From NCBI RefSeq assembly GCF_000178475.1, contig NZ_ADNY01000052.1, forward strand, positions 1 to 12,823: a stretch of 12,823 nucleotides of DNA, in the 5' to 3' direction. Made by a program: the position numbers and the translations under genes. Each line of letters opens with the position of its first letter. The stretch's first letter is position 1. Below are positions 1-7,077 of the stretch, piece by piece. The DNA comes from Lactobacillus amylolyticus DSM 11664. Its GTDB lineage: Bacteria > Bacillota > Bacilli > Lactobacillales > Lactobacillaceae. The notes under the pieces are model-generated. The model was given only the letters and a program-made list of their open reading frames with translations. It had not been told where the DNA came from and ran no database searches.

Positions 1-13
1 CTCAAAAACGTTG

Positions 14-62
14 TTAAAATAGCCCCCAATATCTATAATGTAGATATTGGGGGCTATTTTAA
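14..62. terminator. Bidirectional rho-independent terminator
   Basis: Arms 14-35 and 41-62 pair perfectly over about 22 bp around a 5-nt loop (TAATG); the core is AGCCCCCAATATC. T-rich sequence follows on the plus strand and a shorter T run on the minus strand. It lies just downstream of the minus-strand toxin gene that ends at 95, so it most likely ends that operon and may also stop transcription entering from the left. Confidence 0.85.
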
Positions 63-94
63 TTTATTTTTTTATAAGTGCCCCTAAACTATAG

Positions 95-397
95 CTATTG
101 ATTCAAGATTTCATGGGAGCCAGTTGCAACCAATAACAAAATCAATTCATCATGATCTAGCTGATAAATAACAATCCAGTTGTCATAATTTTTACCATAG
201 TTTCCATATCTGGCAGGGTGAAATTCACGATAGCCACGCCAATTTCCTTTTAATGCATGATCTTTAATCTGTTTCAAAACAAGTACATCTTGTTCAACAA
301 TTGCTTCTAAACAAGGCTTCAAGACAGTTATTGGGAAATGTTTTTTGACTAGTTTTTTTAATTCACGTTCAAAAGATTTGGTCTGTTTAATTTGCAT
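95..397 (-). CDS. yafQ: YafQ-type (RelE/ParE superfamily) mRNA interferase toxin
   Basis: 100-aa protein with the YafQ layout: a basic N-terminal helix (KSFERELKKLVKKH), a central GNWRGYREFH strand region, NWIVIYQL, and a C-terminal ATGSHEIL. H95 in that last motif is in the position of the catalytic His of YafQ. Members of this family are ribosome-dependent endoribonucleases that cut mRNA and are neutralised by a DinJ/RelB antitoxin. The start overlaps the end of the upstream antitoxin gene by 11 nt, so the two are translationally coupled, and a strong terminator follows. Length is normal for the family and no lesion is visible, so the pair is likely functional. A plain RelE assignment is the alternative, but the ATGSH ending favours YafQ. 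Confidence 0.88.
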   Translation of the reverse strand: MQIKQTKSFERELKKLVKKHFPITVLKPCLEAIVEQDVLVLKQIKDHALKGNWRGYREFHPARYGNYGKNYDNWIVIYQLDHDELILLLVATGSHEILNQ

Positions 398-665
398 CTA
401 ACTTATCGATCCAATCTTCAAAGTCAGTCAATGAACCAATGTTTTTGACCTGCCCGGTTTCTGCTTCTTTTTTAGCGGCTAAGGCTTCCGGAGAATCTAA
501 AAAGCTGACTAATCGAACTTCATTATTGGCCGCTTTAACTAACGATAAGCGTATATACTCAGAAACGGTTAGCCCTTGTTTTGCTAGATTAGCTTTAGCC
601 CGTTCACTAATGTCAGGTGTTACACGAGTTGAAATTGTCTTGTTTTTAATAATAGTATTACTCAT
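387..665 (-). CDS. relB: RelB/DinJ family antitoxin
   Basis: 92-aa antitoxin. The N-terminal part (ISTRVTPDISERAKANLAKQGLTVSEYIRLSL, about residues 11-42) is the ribbon-helix-helix DNA-binding domain of RelB/DinJ. The acidic C-terminus (SLTDFEDWIDKLDAN) is the usual toxin-wrapping tail. An AAAGGAGG ribosome binding site sits at about 675-682 on the minus strand, 9-10 nt before the ATG. It is the first gene of the operon, as expected for an autoregulated antitoxin, and its last codons overlap the toxin start. The antitoxin of the second pair (11554-11835) is about the same length and in the same family but has a different sequence. Confidence 0.88.
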   Translation of the reverse strand: MSNTIIKNKTISTRVTPDISERAKANLAKQGLTVSEYIRLSLVKAANNEVRLVSFLDSPEALAAKKEAETGQVKNIGSLTDFEDWIDKLDAN

Positions 666-701
666 TCTAATCCGCCTCCTTTAAGTTTACCATCGTACTA
701 C

Positions 702-707
702 ATTATA
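702..707 (-). promoter_or_regulatory. -10 box of the relB-yafQ promoter
   Basis: The minus strand reads TATAAT, a perfect -10 hexamer, about 40 nt before the antitoxin ATG. No convincing -35 is seen at 16-18 bp; TTGCAG lies 20 bp upstream. Control by the RelB/YafQ complex is expected from the family. Confidence 0.5.
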
Positions 708-768
708 ATATTCGATTTTTAGGTTTTCTGCAACTAAATTAATTTTAAAGTAAAGGAACTAACAGCTT

Positions 769-1356
769 ATGCAACAAGTTGTCTTACCCATCAAAGATTC
801 AAACGTTCTCAAAGAGGTGCAAGATACCTTACTCAACAACTTTAAAGCTGGCCGGCGTAACTATACAGTTTTTCAAGTTGGCAAAGCGACACTGCTGCGA
901 GTCAGTGATGTCATGCGCTTAAAACAGGCCGATATTTTTAATCCGGACGGTTCTATTAAACAAAATGCGTTTATTCACGACCGAAAAACTGGTAAACCTA
1001 ATACCTTGTACCTTAAACCTGTTCAAACATAGCTTTTATTGTACCGTCAATGGCTACTTGATCATCAGCTGGATTCTGAATGGCTCTTTCCTTCCATTCA
1101 ACACCCAGAACGCCATATCACGGAAAAACAGTTCTACAAAATCATGAGCAAGGTTGGCGATCTGTTAGGAATTAATTATCTAGGGACCCATACGATGCGT
1201 AAAACCGGGGCTTATCGCGTTTACACGCAATCAAATTATAATATTGGCTTAGTCATGAATTTGCTCAATCATTCCAGTGAAGCAATGACTTTAGCTTATT
1301 TAGGCTTAGACCAGGCTAGTACTGAAACGATACTGGATAAAATTGATTTTGGTTAG
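769..1356 (+). pseudogene. Short tyrosine recombinase, interrupted by an in-frame TAG
   Basis: One reading frame encodes a 195-residue integrase-type protein broken by TAG at 1030-1032 (codon 88). Both sides stay in the same frame, so this is a point nonsense change (GAG or CAG to TAG would explain it) and not a frameshift. The catalytic set is otherwise complete: R44 (LLRVSDVMRL), a Lys in HDRKTGK (about 73-76), H141 and R144 (THTMRK), H168 (LLNHSS) and the nucleophile Y177 (TLAYLGLD). There is no separate N-terminal core-binding domain, as in other short plasmid-borne recombinases. A TTG at 1039 could restart translation but would lose R44 and the Lys. Start ATG 769 has AAAGGA 11 nt upstream. 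Such enzymes usually resolve multimers or move cassettes. It is followed by an HTH gene in an operon. Confidence 0.85.
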
Positions 1357-1360
1357 GAGG
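1354..1360 (+). promoter_or_regulatory. Ribosome binding site overlapping the recombinase stop
   Basis: TAGGAGG contains the recombinase stop codon and lies 8 nt before ATG 1369, so it fixes the start of the next gene and shows the two genes form one operon. Confidence 0.75.
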
Positions 1361-1368
1361 CTGGCTTT

Positions 1369-1734
1369 ATGGATTTAGATTTTAAATCAAACAAGTATGA
1401 TCTTTTTGATGATTGGCATCAAAACAAGACTAAACAAGCCTTTACACAAAAGTTGCAGCAACAAGCTCAAATTGAAAAAACACAATTACCGCAATTATTG
1501 TCGCGTGAAGATTTAAAAATTCGTTGGCAGATGAACTCTCGTCAAAGTGTTCATCAAGTTGCTAGTAAGCCTGATTTCCCGCAACCCGTTTTTGCTTTTA
1601 ATCATGGTAAGACGCCACTTTACTTAGCAACTGAAATTCAAATTTTTGAAATTAATCACCCCTGGGTGATAACTCCCAGTGCTCGTCTTGCTTATAGTCA
1701 TTGGATCCTTCGCAATGTGATTGATCAATCTTGA
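1369..1734 (+). CDS. Excisionase/AlpA-like helix-turn-helix protein
   Basis: 121-aa soluble protein. Residues 1-40 are polar and Gln/Lys-rich. Residues about 42-100 (LLSREDLKIRWQMNSRQSVH, then PDFPQPVFAFNHGKTPLYLATEIQIFEINHPWV) have the pattern of a MerR/AlpA-type winged HTH: a helix-turn-helix, then a 'PDFP.P..' turn, then a wing ending in an E-I-x-x-F-E segment. Such proteins serve as recombination directionality factors or small regulators. It follows the tyrosine recombinase directly, with its ribosome binding site inside the recombinase stop, so a role in directing or regulating recombination is inferred. The fold assignment is by pattern only; a plain transcriptional regulator is equally possible. 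The frame is intact even though its partner is not. Confidence 0.6.
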   Translation: MDLDFKSNKYDLFDDWHQNKTKQAFTQKLQQQAQIEKTQLPQLLSREDLKIRWQMNSRQSVHQVASKPDFPQPVFAFNHGKTPLYLATEIQIFEINHPWVITPSARLAYSHWILRNVIDQS

Positions 1735-1781
1735 TATTCAGCTCTAGGTTTTTGATAGTTGGCGTTAGCCTTCTAATACAA

Positions 1782-1807
1782 ATAATACCCATTTCGATGG
1801 GTATTAT
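1782..1807. repeat. 11-bp hairpin with a TTCG loop
   Basis: Arms 1782-1792 and 1797-1807 pair perfectly around TTCG. There is no T run after it, so it is a poor intrinsic terminator, though it follows the int-HTH operon. It lies 5 nt from the oriT1 inverted repeat and may belong to the transfer origin region. Confidence 0.55.
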
Positions 1808-1811
1808 ATCT

Positions 1812-1852
1812 ACCCTTGACAAGTGTCAAGGGTGTAAGTGCGCATTGACCTC
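1812..1852 (+). other. Putative MOBQ-type oriT (oriT1)
   Basis: A perfect 10-bp inverted repeat (1812-1821 ACCCTTGACA, 1824-1833 TGTCAAGGGT, 2-nt spacer) is followed at once by GTAAGTGCGCATTGACCTC (1834-1852). An inverted repeat followed by TAAGTGCGC is the signature of RSF1010/pIP501/pSK41-type (MOBQ) nick regions, where relaxase cuts inside the GTGCGC motif. A second copy with a different inverted repeat but nearly the same core is at 7274-7312. No relaxase gene is adjacent here. The assignment is from recalled motif similarity. Confidence 0.65.
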
Positions 1853-2122
1853 GTTTTACTAGGTCTGCTGATAACCATAGAATCAGTTTTTGCTGTTGTT
1901 AAACTGGATGTATTTTTAATGCAATTTATACTTGCACTTAACTAAGTTTGTTATGCTTTAGATACTTAAAAAGTGTTGCAGATTACGCTGTTTTAAGCCA
2001 AAATTTTTTAATTGCTTTGTGCAGAGAATTTTTATAAGCTTGGTAACAAATTTTGAATAACGGTGTTGTAAGATCTGTAAATCTAAACTGAAATCATTAT
2101 TTTGATGTTAGGAGTCATTAAG
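1853..2122. other. Non-coding stretch downstream of oriT1
   Basis: AT-rich sequence with no credible reading frame. The only structure noted is a hairpin at 1965-1997 (CTTAAAA pairing with TTTTAAG, plus an imperfect inner AGTG/CGCT pairing), followed by an A/T-rich tract. It could be a weak terminator or the leader of the small gene at 2123. Confidence 0.4.
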
Positions 2123-2296
2123 ATGGACGAAAAGAAAGTATTAAAACCAATTGATGAAATGCTTGCTGATCCTTGGCAAGTTGATATTCAAGAATTGTTT
2201 GAAGCTTCTGTCAATGAACCTGACGAGATCAAAAAGAATTTGTATGATTCCCTATATACTTATATTTTACAAAAAAAGACAAGAAGATATTATTAA
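2123..2296 (+). CDS. Small hypothetical protein, possibly frameshifted near its end
   Basis: 57-aa acidic protein (MDEKKVLKPIDEMLADPWQV, then DIQELFEASVNEPDEIKKNL). ATG 2123 is chosen because GGAG (2111-2114) lies 8 nt upstream; an upstream TTG/ATG in frame lacks a ribosome binding site. There is no signal peptide or membrane segment, and I do not recognise the family. Near the end, a run of seven A (about 2271-2277) leads to a basic KTRRYY tail and stop. Removing one A would give QKRQEDIINRPSFVI ending at 2318, which continues the amphipathic, acidic character of the protein better, so a one-base insertion in the A run is suspected. A terminator follows at 2323-2350. Confidence 0.55.
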   Translation: MDEKKVLKPIDEMLADPWQVDIQELFEASVNEPDEIKKNLYDSLYTYILQKKTRRYY

Positions 2297-2322
2297 TCGT
2301 CCTAGCTTCGTTATTTAGCCCT

Positions 2323-2350
2323 TTAAAAGCCTTCTGAGGGCTTTTAATTT
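2323..2350 (+). terminator. Rho-independent terminator after the small gene
   Basis: Arms 2323-2331 (TTAAAAGCC) and 2339-2347 (GGCTTTTAA) form a 9-bp stem with a 7-nt loop, followed by a T tract. It lies directly downstream of either possible stop of the 2123 gene. Confidence 0.8.
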
Positions 2351-2403
2351 TTGCTTTGGTATAAATGTATATGAATGGTCTTAAAATCGCTAGAAACGAA
2401 TTT

Positions 2404-2727
2404 TTTAAAAGCCTTTCTAATAGCGAATCAGCTGTCGGGTCTGGTTTATCTCACCACACATCGTAATAGCGGTAGACAGTGTGCCATTCCGGGAAATCGT
2501 GCGGTAATTCACGCCATTGACACCCTGTAGTAAGCGAGTAAAGGATGGCATTGAATACGTCATAAAGATCATAACGACGCGGTCTTGTATGCTTGCGGAA
2601 GTTTTCTAAATCAGGTTGTATTAACGCAAATTGCGCTCGAGAAATATTGCTTGGATAATCTGGCATGACAAACTCCTCAGTCGGTTTTCCACAATTCTAC
2701 CAGATTCAGCAGATACTAGACAGGTTC
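2404..2727 (-). mobile_element. IS5-family insertion sequence fragment (5' part of the transposase)
   Basis: The minus strand from ATG 2666 encodes [20 protein letters not shown], then [44 protein letters not shown], the N-terminal DUF4096-type domain of IS5-family transposases. GAGGAG sits 6 nt before the start. After W71 there is an in-frame TGA (probably TCA to TGA), and the same frame then continues as DKPDPTADSLLERLLK before similarity fades at about 2404. The DDE catalytic core is missing, so it is inactive. Sequence up to about 2727 (CTAGACAGGTTCT on the plus strand) is probably the outer end of the IS, but no partner repeat is present to confirm it. Confidence 0.8.
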
Positions 2728-2801
2728 TAAGAGGCATTTCACCATACTAACAAGAAAACCAAAAATTCCCAGATCATTAATTTAACATATCGTATCAAAC
2801 C

Positions 2802-2831
2802 ACGCCTGGAATATTATCTAGGCGTTTTTTT
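2802..2831 (+). terminator. Terminator-like hairpin upstream of copY
   Basis: ACGCCT (2802-2807) pairs with AGGCGT (2820-2825), with two further imperfect pairs inside, followed by a T7 run. It would shield the copper operon from transcription coming from the left. The sequence between the IS5 fragment and this hairpin (2728-2801) holds nothing I can recognise. Confidence 0.6.
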
Positions 2832-2874
2832 AATGTCATGGTATTTTCTGGCAGAAAGGTTGCATTATTGTGAC

Positions 2875-2915
2875 TGCAGTTGTAAACTAATAAGTGTTAA
2901 GAGGCTACAAACGTA
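2875..2915 (+). promoter_or_regulatory. CopY operator: two cop boxes
   Basis: TGCAGTTGTA (2875-2884) and TACAAACGTA (2906-2915) each match the cop box consensus TACAnnTGTA with one change, and their centres are 31 bp apart. They lie 39-79 nt before the copY start, the usual arrangement for CopY autoregulation. The promoter probably overlaps them (TTGTGA at 2868 is a possible -35), but no good -10 is seen. Confidence 0.7.
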
Positions 2916-2953
2916 AACTTAGAATTCAATTAATGGAGGAAGCCAATTGAAGG

Positions 2954-3382
2954 ATGCAAAGAAAGAATGTAACCATCACCGATTCTGAATGGATGGTTAT
3001 GAGAGCAATTTGGACAATGGGACATGCGACTAGTCGTGAACTAATCGATGCTATGAACGAATTAGAAGGCTGGTCAGCTTCAACAACCAAAACGCTACTT
3101 CACAGGTTGATTCAAAAACAGGCGGTTGCGCAGCATGGCGGCAGTCGACCATTCACGTATAAGCCGGTTGTTGGCGAGAAGGAATCAATGGCGGCAACGG
3201 CAGATGATTTGTTTGACCATATGTGTGCGATGCGGGCTGGTTCAACAATTGCCGACGTTATTCAGTCAAGGGAACTCTCACGGGCGGATATTGCGAACTT
3301 ACAGGCGATTCTAGCTGAAAAGGCCAAAACAGCGCCCGAGGAAGTTCAGTGTAACTGCTTGCCAGGTGATCAAACGTGTTAA
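2954..3382 (+). CDS. copY: CopY-family copper-responsive repressor
   Basis: 142-aa BlaI/MecI/CopY-type repressor. Residues 5-75 (VTITDSEWMVMRAIWTMGHA, then SASTTKTLLHRLIQKQAV) form the winged-helix DNA-binding domain. DLFDHMCAMRAGSTIADVI lies in the dimerisation region. The C-terminus ends CNCLPGDQTC. Family members bind cop boxes with Zn bound and release them when Cu(I) displaces Zn at a CxCxxxxCxC site. Here one of the four cysteines is Gln (CxC-x6-C), which may alter metal response. ATG 2954 is 13 nt from GGAGGA (2935-2940), a long spacing, but no better in-frame start exists. Cop boxes lie upstream, and copB follows after a 249-nt structured gap. It should repress both genes. Confidence 0.92.
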   Translation: MQRKNVTITDSEWMVMRAIWTMGHATSRELIDAMNELEGWSASTTKTLLHRLIQKQAVAQHGGSRPFTYKPVVGEKESMAATADDLFDHMCAMRAGSTIADVIQSRELSRADIANLQAILAEKAKTAPEEVQCNCLPGDQTC

Positions 3383-3631
3383 GACTGTGGTGTTCTGTTT
3401 ACTCTTAGGATTGCTGCACAAAAATCCAGAATCTGGGATTTCTGATGGCGGAAACTTATGAATTTTTGTCGTAATTCTCATTCATATAGTGGCATGGTGC
3501 TCCGCAAAGCAGAAGCCTAAATATAAGAACCTGGTGGAAAAATCCCGAGCCCGGGGATTTCCACACAAGGAACTTATATTCCGGCTTCTACCCGCTTTGC
3601 TACGCACACTTATTTTTAGGGGTCGATAATC
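3383..3631 (+). other. Structured copY-copB intergenic region with a 111-nt nested hairpin
   Basis: No reading frame is credible here. From 3497 to 3607 the sequence folds on itself in register: 3497-3500 with 3604-3607, 3504-3510 (GCAAAGC) with 3594-3600, 3511-3517 (AGAAGCC) with 3583-3589, 3521-3527 (ATATAAG) with 3573-3579, 3534-3540 (GTGGAAA) with 3558-3564, and 3543-3546 with 3554-3557. A weaker related hairpin precedes it (3418-3425 with 3462-3469), also with an AAAAATCC...GGGATTT inner part. It may be a regulatory RNA structure before copB or a miniature mobile element. AGGGG (3618-3622) is the copB ribosome binding site. Confidence 0.7.
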
Positions 3632-5827
3632 ATGGCAAATAAAGAGGACCATATGAACATGAAAAACATGAGTGCTAAGAATATGGAAAATAATGAATCA
3701 AATATGAGTCATATGGATCACGATATGACCGAAACGGATCATAATCAAATGAACATGGACCACGATATGGCCGAAATGGATCACAGCCAAATGAACATGA
3801 ATCACGGTGAGATGGATATGGCTGGGACCGACATGATGATGCACGGTGGCTCAATGATGCATATGGGGAATTTGAAAGTTAAATTTTGGGTCTCCGTTGT
3901 CTTAGCGATTCCAGTTTTACTGTTAGCACCAATCATAGGTTTAAACGTTTCCATCCTTAGTTTCAGTTCACCGCTAATTGTTGGCATTATCATCGTTTTG
4001 TTTGATACAGCACTTTACTTTTATGGCGGAATGCCATTTTTAAAGGGGGCTAAAGCGGAAATTCAGAATAAATCTCCTGAAATGATGACGCTAGTAACCC
4101 TTGGAATTTCCGTTTCGTATTTCTACAGTTTGTACGCATTTATTGCCAACAACTTCTTGAACCCGGCAAATCATGTAATGGATTTTTCGTTCGAACTTGC
4201 AACCCTGATTTTAATTATGCTTCTAGGACACTGGATTGAAATGAATGCATTGATGGGGGCTGGGGATGCCTTACAAAAGATGGCGGCTCTGTTGCCTAAG
4301 ACGGCCCATCTAGTTACAGATAATGGTGAAACAAAAGAAGTGCCAGTATCTGATTTAAAAGTTGGTCAAGCTGTCCAAGTGCGTTCAGGTGAGAGTATTC
4401 CAGCCGATGGTGTTATTACGGCTGGGGAGTCGACCGTGAATGAAGCACTGGTAACCGGTGAATCTGCTGCCGTTACCAAGAACGTTGGCGATAAGGTCAT
4501 TGGTGGTACAACCAACAATAACGGGACGCTAACGGTTAAAATTAGTGGTACTGGTGACTCCGGCTATCTTTCTCAAGTAATGAAAATGGTTCAAAATGCC
4601 CAGCAAGCTAAATCTAAAGCAGAAGATAAAGCTGATTTAGTTGCCAAGTATCTATTTTACGCGGCATTTGGTGTTGGGATTATTGCTTTCTTTGCCTGGT
4701 TACCCCAGGGATTGGCGACTGCAATGAAGATCATGGTGACCGTCTTCGTGATTGCTTGCCCGCATGCATTAGGATTAGCGATTCCATTAGTGGTTTCTCG
4801 TTCTACTACGATTGGCGCTCAAAATGGGCTATTAGTTCGAAATCGCCAAGCCATTGAAGCAAGTCAACATGTTAGCCACGTTCTCTTGGATAAAACTGGC
4901 ACGTTAACAGAAGGTAAATTTACGGTGAATGCATTGATTCCAAATGATGGGATTGACGAAAAAACGTTATTAAGCCGACTGGCCGCCCTTGAAAATAATT
5001 CGACTCATCCGCTGGTCCAAGCAATCATTACTGAAGCCCAAGCGAAGGACATTGAAGTCGTTGCGGCTGAAAAGTCTCAAAATATTCCGGGCGTTGGTAT
5101 TTCCGGTAATGTTGATGGCACTGACTATATGATTGTTAATGGTAACTATTTAACGAAGCAAGGGATCAGGTTTGACGAGGCCGCTGCTGATAAATGGGCT
5201 GCTAAGGGTAATTCCGTCAGCTTCCTATTGCAGGGCACCCAAGTTCAAGGAATGGTTGCTGAAGGCGACACCATCAAAGCGGGTGCTAAGGAATTAATTA
5301 GTGGTCTTCAGAGGCGAGGAATTACCCCCGTAATGCTCACTGGCGATAATCCAAAAGCCGCGGAACACGTTGCTAACTTACTAGGATTGACTGAATTCCA
5401 TGCAGGCCTATTACCAGATGATAAGCAAAAGATTATTGCTGATTATCAAGCAAAGGGCAATCACGTCATCATGGTTGGTGACGGCGTAAATGACGCACCA
5501 AGTCTTGCCGCGGCCGATATTGGAATTGCAATTGGTGCCGGAACCGATGTTGCCATTGATTCCGCTGATGTTGTGTTGGTTAAATCAGAACCCAGCGATA
5601 TTTTACATTTTCTTGATTTGGCTAAAATCACAAATCGGAAAATGGTTCAAAATCTCTGGTGGGGAGCAGGCTACAATATTGTCGCAATTCCACTCGCTGC
5701 CGGTGTGTTGTCATTTATTGGAATCATTCTAGACCCAGCCGTTGGTGCTGCGGTCATGGCGATGTCGACAATTATCGTGGCAATTAATGCGATGGGATTG
5801 ACTGATGAAAAGATTAAAAACGTGTAA
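3632..5827 (+). CDS. copB: CopB-type copper/silver-translocating P-type ATPase
   Basis: 731-aa P1B-type ATPase that exports copper (and probably silver) across the membrane. Residues 1-80 form a Met/His/Asp-rich metal-binding tail with repeated H-(N/S)-Q-M-N-M and DHDMAEMD units instead of CxxC domains. Membrane segments follow at about 83-103, 115-140, 150-175, 185-205, 340-360 and 365-390, plus two near the C-terminus (about 675-725). Key motifs are TGE 275-277, CPH 376-378 (the CopB/P1B-3 signature), the phosphorylated D420 in DKTGTLT, HP 459-460, and GDGVNDAP with D617 and D621. All are intact and the length is normal. ATG 3632 has AGGGG 9 nt upstream. CopY most likely represses it from the upstream operator. 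A strong terminator follows. Confidence 0.95.
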   Translation: MANKEDHMNMKNMSAKNMENNESNMSHMDHDMTETDHNQMNMDHDMAEMDHSQMNMNHGEMDMAGTDMMMHGGSMMHMGNLKVKFWVSVVLAIPVLLLAPIIGLNVSILSFSSPLIVGIIIVLFDTALYFYGGMPFLKGAKAEIQNKSPEMMTLVTLGISVSYFYSLYAFIANNFLNPANHVMDFSFELATLILIMLLGHWIEMNALMGAGDALQKMAALLPKTAHLVTDNGETKEVPVSDLKVGQAVQVRSGESIPADGVITAGESTVNEALVTGESAAVTKNVGDKVIGGTTNNNGTLTVKISGTGDSGYLSQVMKMVQNAQQAKSKAEDKADLVAKYLFYAAFGVGIIAFFAWLPQGLATAMKIMVTVFVIACPHALGLAIPLVVSRSTTIGAQNGLLVRNRQAIEASQHVSHVLLDKTGTLTEGKFTVNALIPNDGIDEKTLLSRLAALENNSTHPLVQAIITEAQAKDIEVVAAEKSQNIPGVGISGNVDGTDYMIVNGNYLTKQGIRFDEAAADKWAAKGNSVSFLLQGTQVQGMVAEGDTIKAGAKELISGLQRRGITPVMLTGDNPKAAEHVANLLGLTEFHAGLLPDDKQKIIADYQAKGNHVIMVGDGVNDAPSLAAADIGIAIGAGTDVAIDSADVVLVKSEPSDILHFLDLAKITNRKMVQNLWWGAGYNIVAIPLAAGVLSFIGIILDPAVGAAVMAMSTIIVAINAMGLTDEKIKNV

Positions 5828-5841
5828 TTAAGTGATGACAA

Positions 5842-5885
5842 AAAGAGGAGAAAGATCAGCTGGTAGTCTGGTCTTTCTCCTCTTT
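5842..5885. terminator. Terminator between copB and the convergent MFS gene
   Basis: A perfect 14-bp stem, 5842-5855 with 5872-5885, is extended by further pairs in the loop. T-rich sequence lies on both 3' sides. It ends copB on the plus strand and can serve the minus-strand MFS gene whose stop is at 5938. Confidence 0.85.
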
Positions 5886-5937
5886 ATGATCATCATGTTA
5901 ATTACTTATCTGGTTGCTCAGTTAATTTCGCCAATTT

Positions 5938-7077
5938 TTAATGCAGCCTAATGTCATATTGCCTGGTAATTGGCATTAACACCGCGACCACCCCGCAAAT
6001 GGCAGCACCGATTCCTGCAATCACAAATAGGCGTTCAATGCCAATCACATCAGCTAGGGGACCGGCAAAAATTAAGCCAATTGGTCCAGCTAGATTCAAC
6101 AAAGAATTCAAAACGCCTAGAATCCGCCCTAACTCTTCTGCTGGATAACTTTGTTGAATCATTGCCATTAAAAGCGTTGTAAAAAATGGGGTCGCAATTC
6201 ATTCAATGATGTTTAAAGCTGCGAACCATAAAAATCCGGTTTGGTTACCTGACAAAATGCCGCTAATACCGGTTGGAATGCCAACCAGGAAAAACGCGAT
6301 GATTACGGGCTTCATCCGGTCCTGCCACTTACCCAAAGAGGCCAATGATAGTGCCGCCGATTAGCATGCCAATTGAATAAATGGCTTCAATTAAGCCAGC
6401 CTGACTAACGGTTCCCTGAAAGTATTTCATGGTCATGAGTGGATAAATGCTGGCAGCAGGCATGTAGGTTAGTGTGAAGACGGCGCCGATCAACGTAATG
6501 TACCACAAGCCCTTGTTGTTCGTAAGTTGTTTGATCCCCAAGCGGGTGTTGTGGAGCACATGCATTGGCTGATCAATTTTTTCATTGTTAGGAATTTGAA
6601 CCCACGTTAAAATACAAATCCCAATGATGGCCCCCAGTACGTCTAACAGAATCAAGTACTCGATGGGGATAAACGCAAATAAAAACGCGCCCAGTGCTGG
6701 GCAATAATCATATTCGCGGATTGCACCATTCCCAGTTGGCCGTTCATACGGGTAATTTCTTTGTCTGGCACCATTGTGGGCATTACCGATTGAATCGTTG
6801 GCATCTGGAAGGTTTGCGCACAAGACCGCATCAGTAATGAAATAAAAATGAGCCAAAGTGGAAATACATGAAAGACCGTTCCGGATACGGAAAGAATAAT
6901 AGCGAAACAGGCAGCAAAAACGTCCGGGAAAATTAGGAGGCCTTTTTTGTTCCACCGATCAACCATAGGACCAACAAACGGACTAAGAATCACCATTGGC
7001 AGCATTCCTAAAATAGTAGCAATGCTCAATACCGTTGCTGAACCGGTTTTCTTGGTCAAATACCAAATAGTGGCGGC
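5938..7077 (-). pseudogene. MFS drug-efflux-type transporter, broken by two frameshifts, a TGA and loss of its 5' end
   Basis: Three minus-strand pieces read as one MFS_3/macrolide-efflux-like transporter: IWYLTKKTGSATVLSIATIL...NMIIA (7077 to about 6694), ALGAFLFAFIPIEYLILLDV...GGTIIGLFG (about 6694-6333), and KWQDRMKPVIIAFFLVGIPT...NIIE, then TGA, then IATPFFTTLLMAMIQQ (about 6333-5938). The first joint is explained by loss of one base near 6694 (Pro-Ala expected), the second by one extra G in the GGG near 6331, and the TGA at about 6200 by TGG to TGA. Motif A (GPMVDRWNKKG) is visible. The first transmembrane segment is missing, because the gene is joined at 7063-7077 to the start of a mobA gene. 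It cannot make a full exporter. The original substrate is unknown. Confidence 0.85.

Noticed and set aside
1812..1833. Rho-independent terminator after the int-HTH operon
   Set aside because: The repeat has only a 2-nt spacer and no T run, and it is followed by a nick-like core that recurs at 7294 with the same spacing; oriT fits better.
2731..2918. Open plus-strand frame of about 60 codons upstream of copY
   Set aside because: No start with a ribosome binding site, it crosses a terminator-like hairpin and the cop boxes, and the translation resembles no family.
6198..6203. TGA in the MFS gene as selenocysteine or recoded Trp
   Set aside because: The gene also has two frameshifts and a lost 5' end, so decay explains it; no recoding signal is visible.
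6700..6955. Separate minus-strand gene beginning at 6955
   Set aside because: Its first ~85 residues (Cys/Arg/Tyr-rich, no pattern) are a wrong-frame reading of the transporter; only the part after the indel near 6694 is real.
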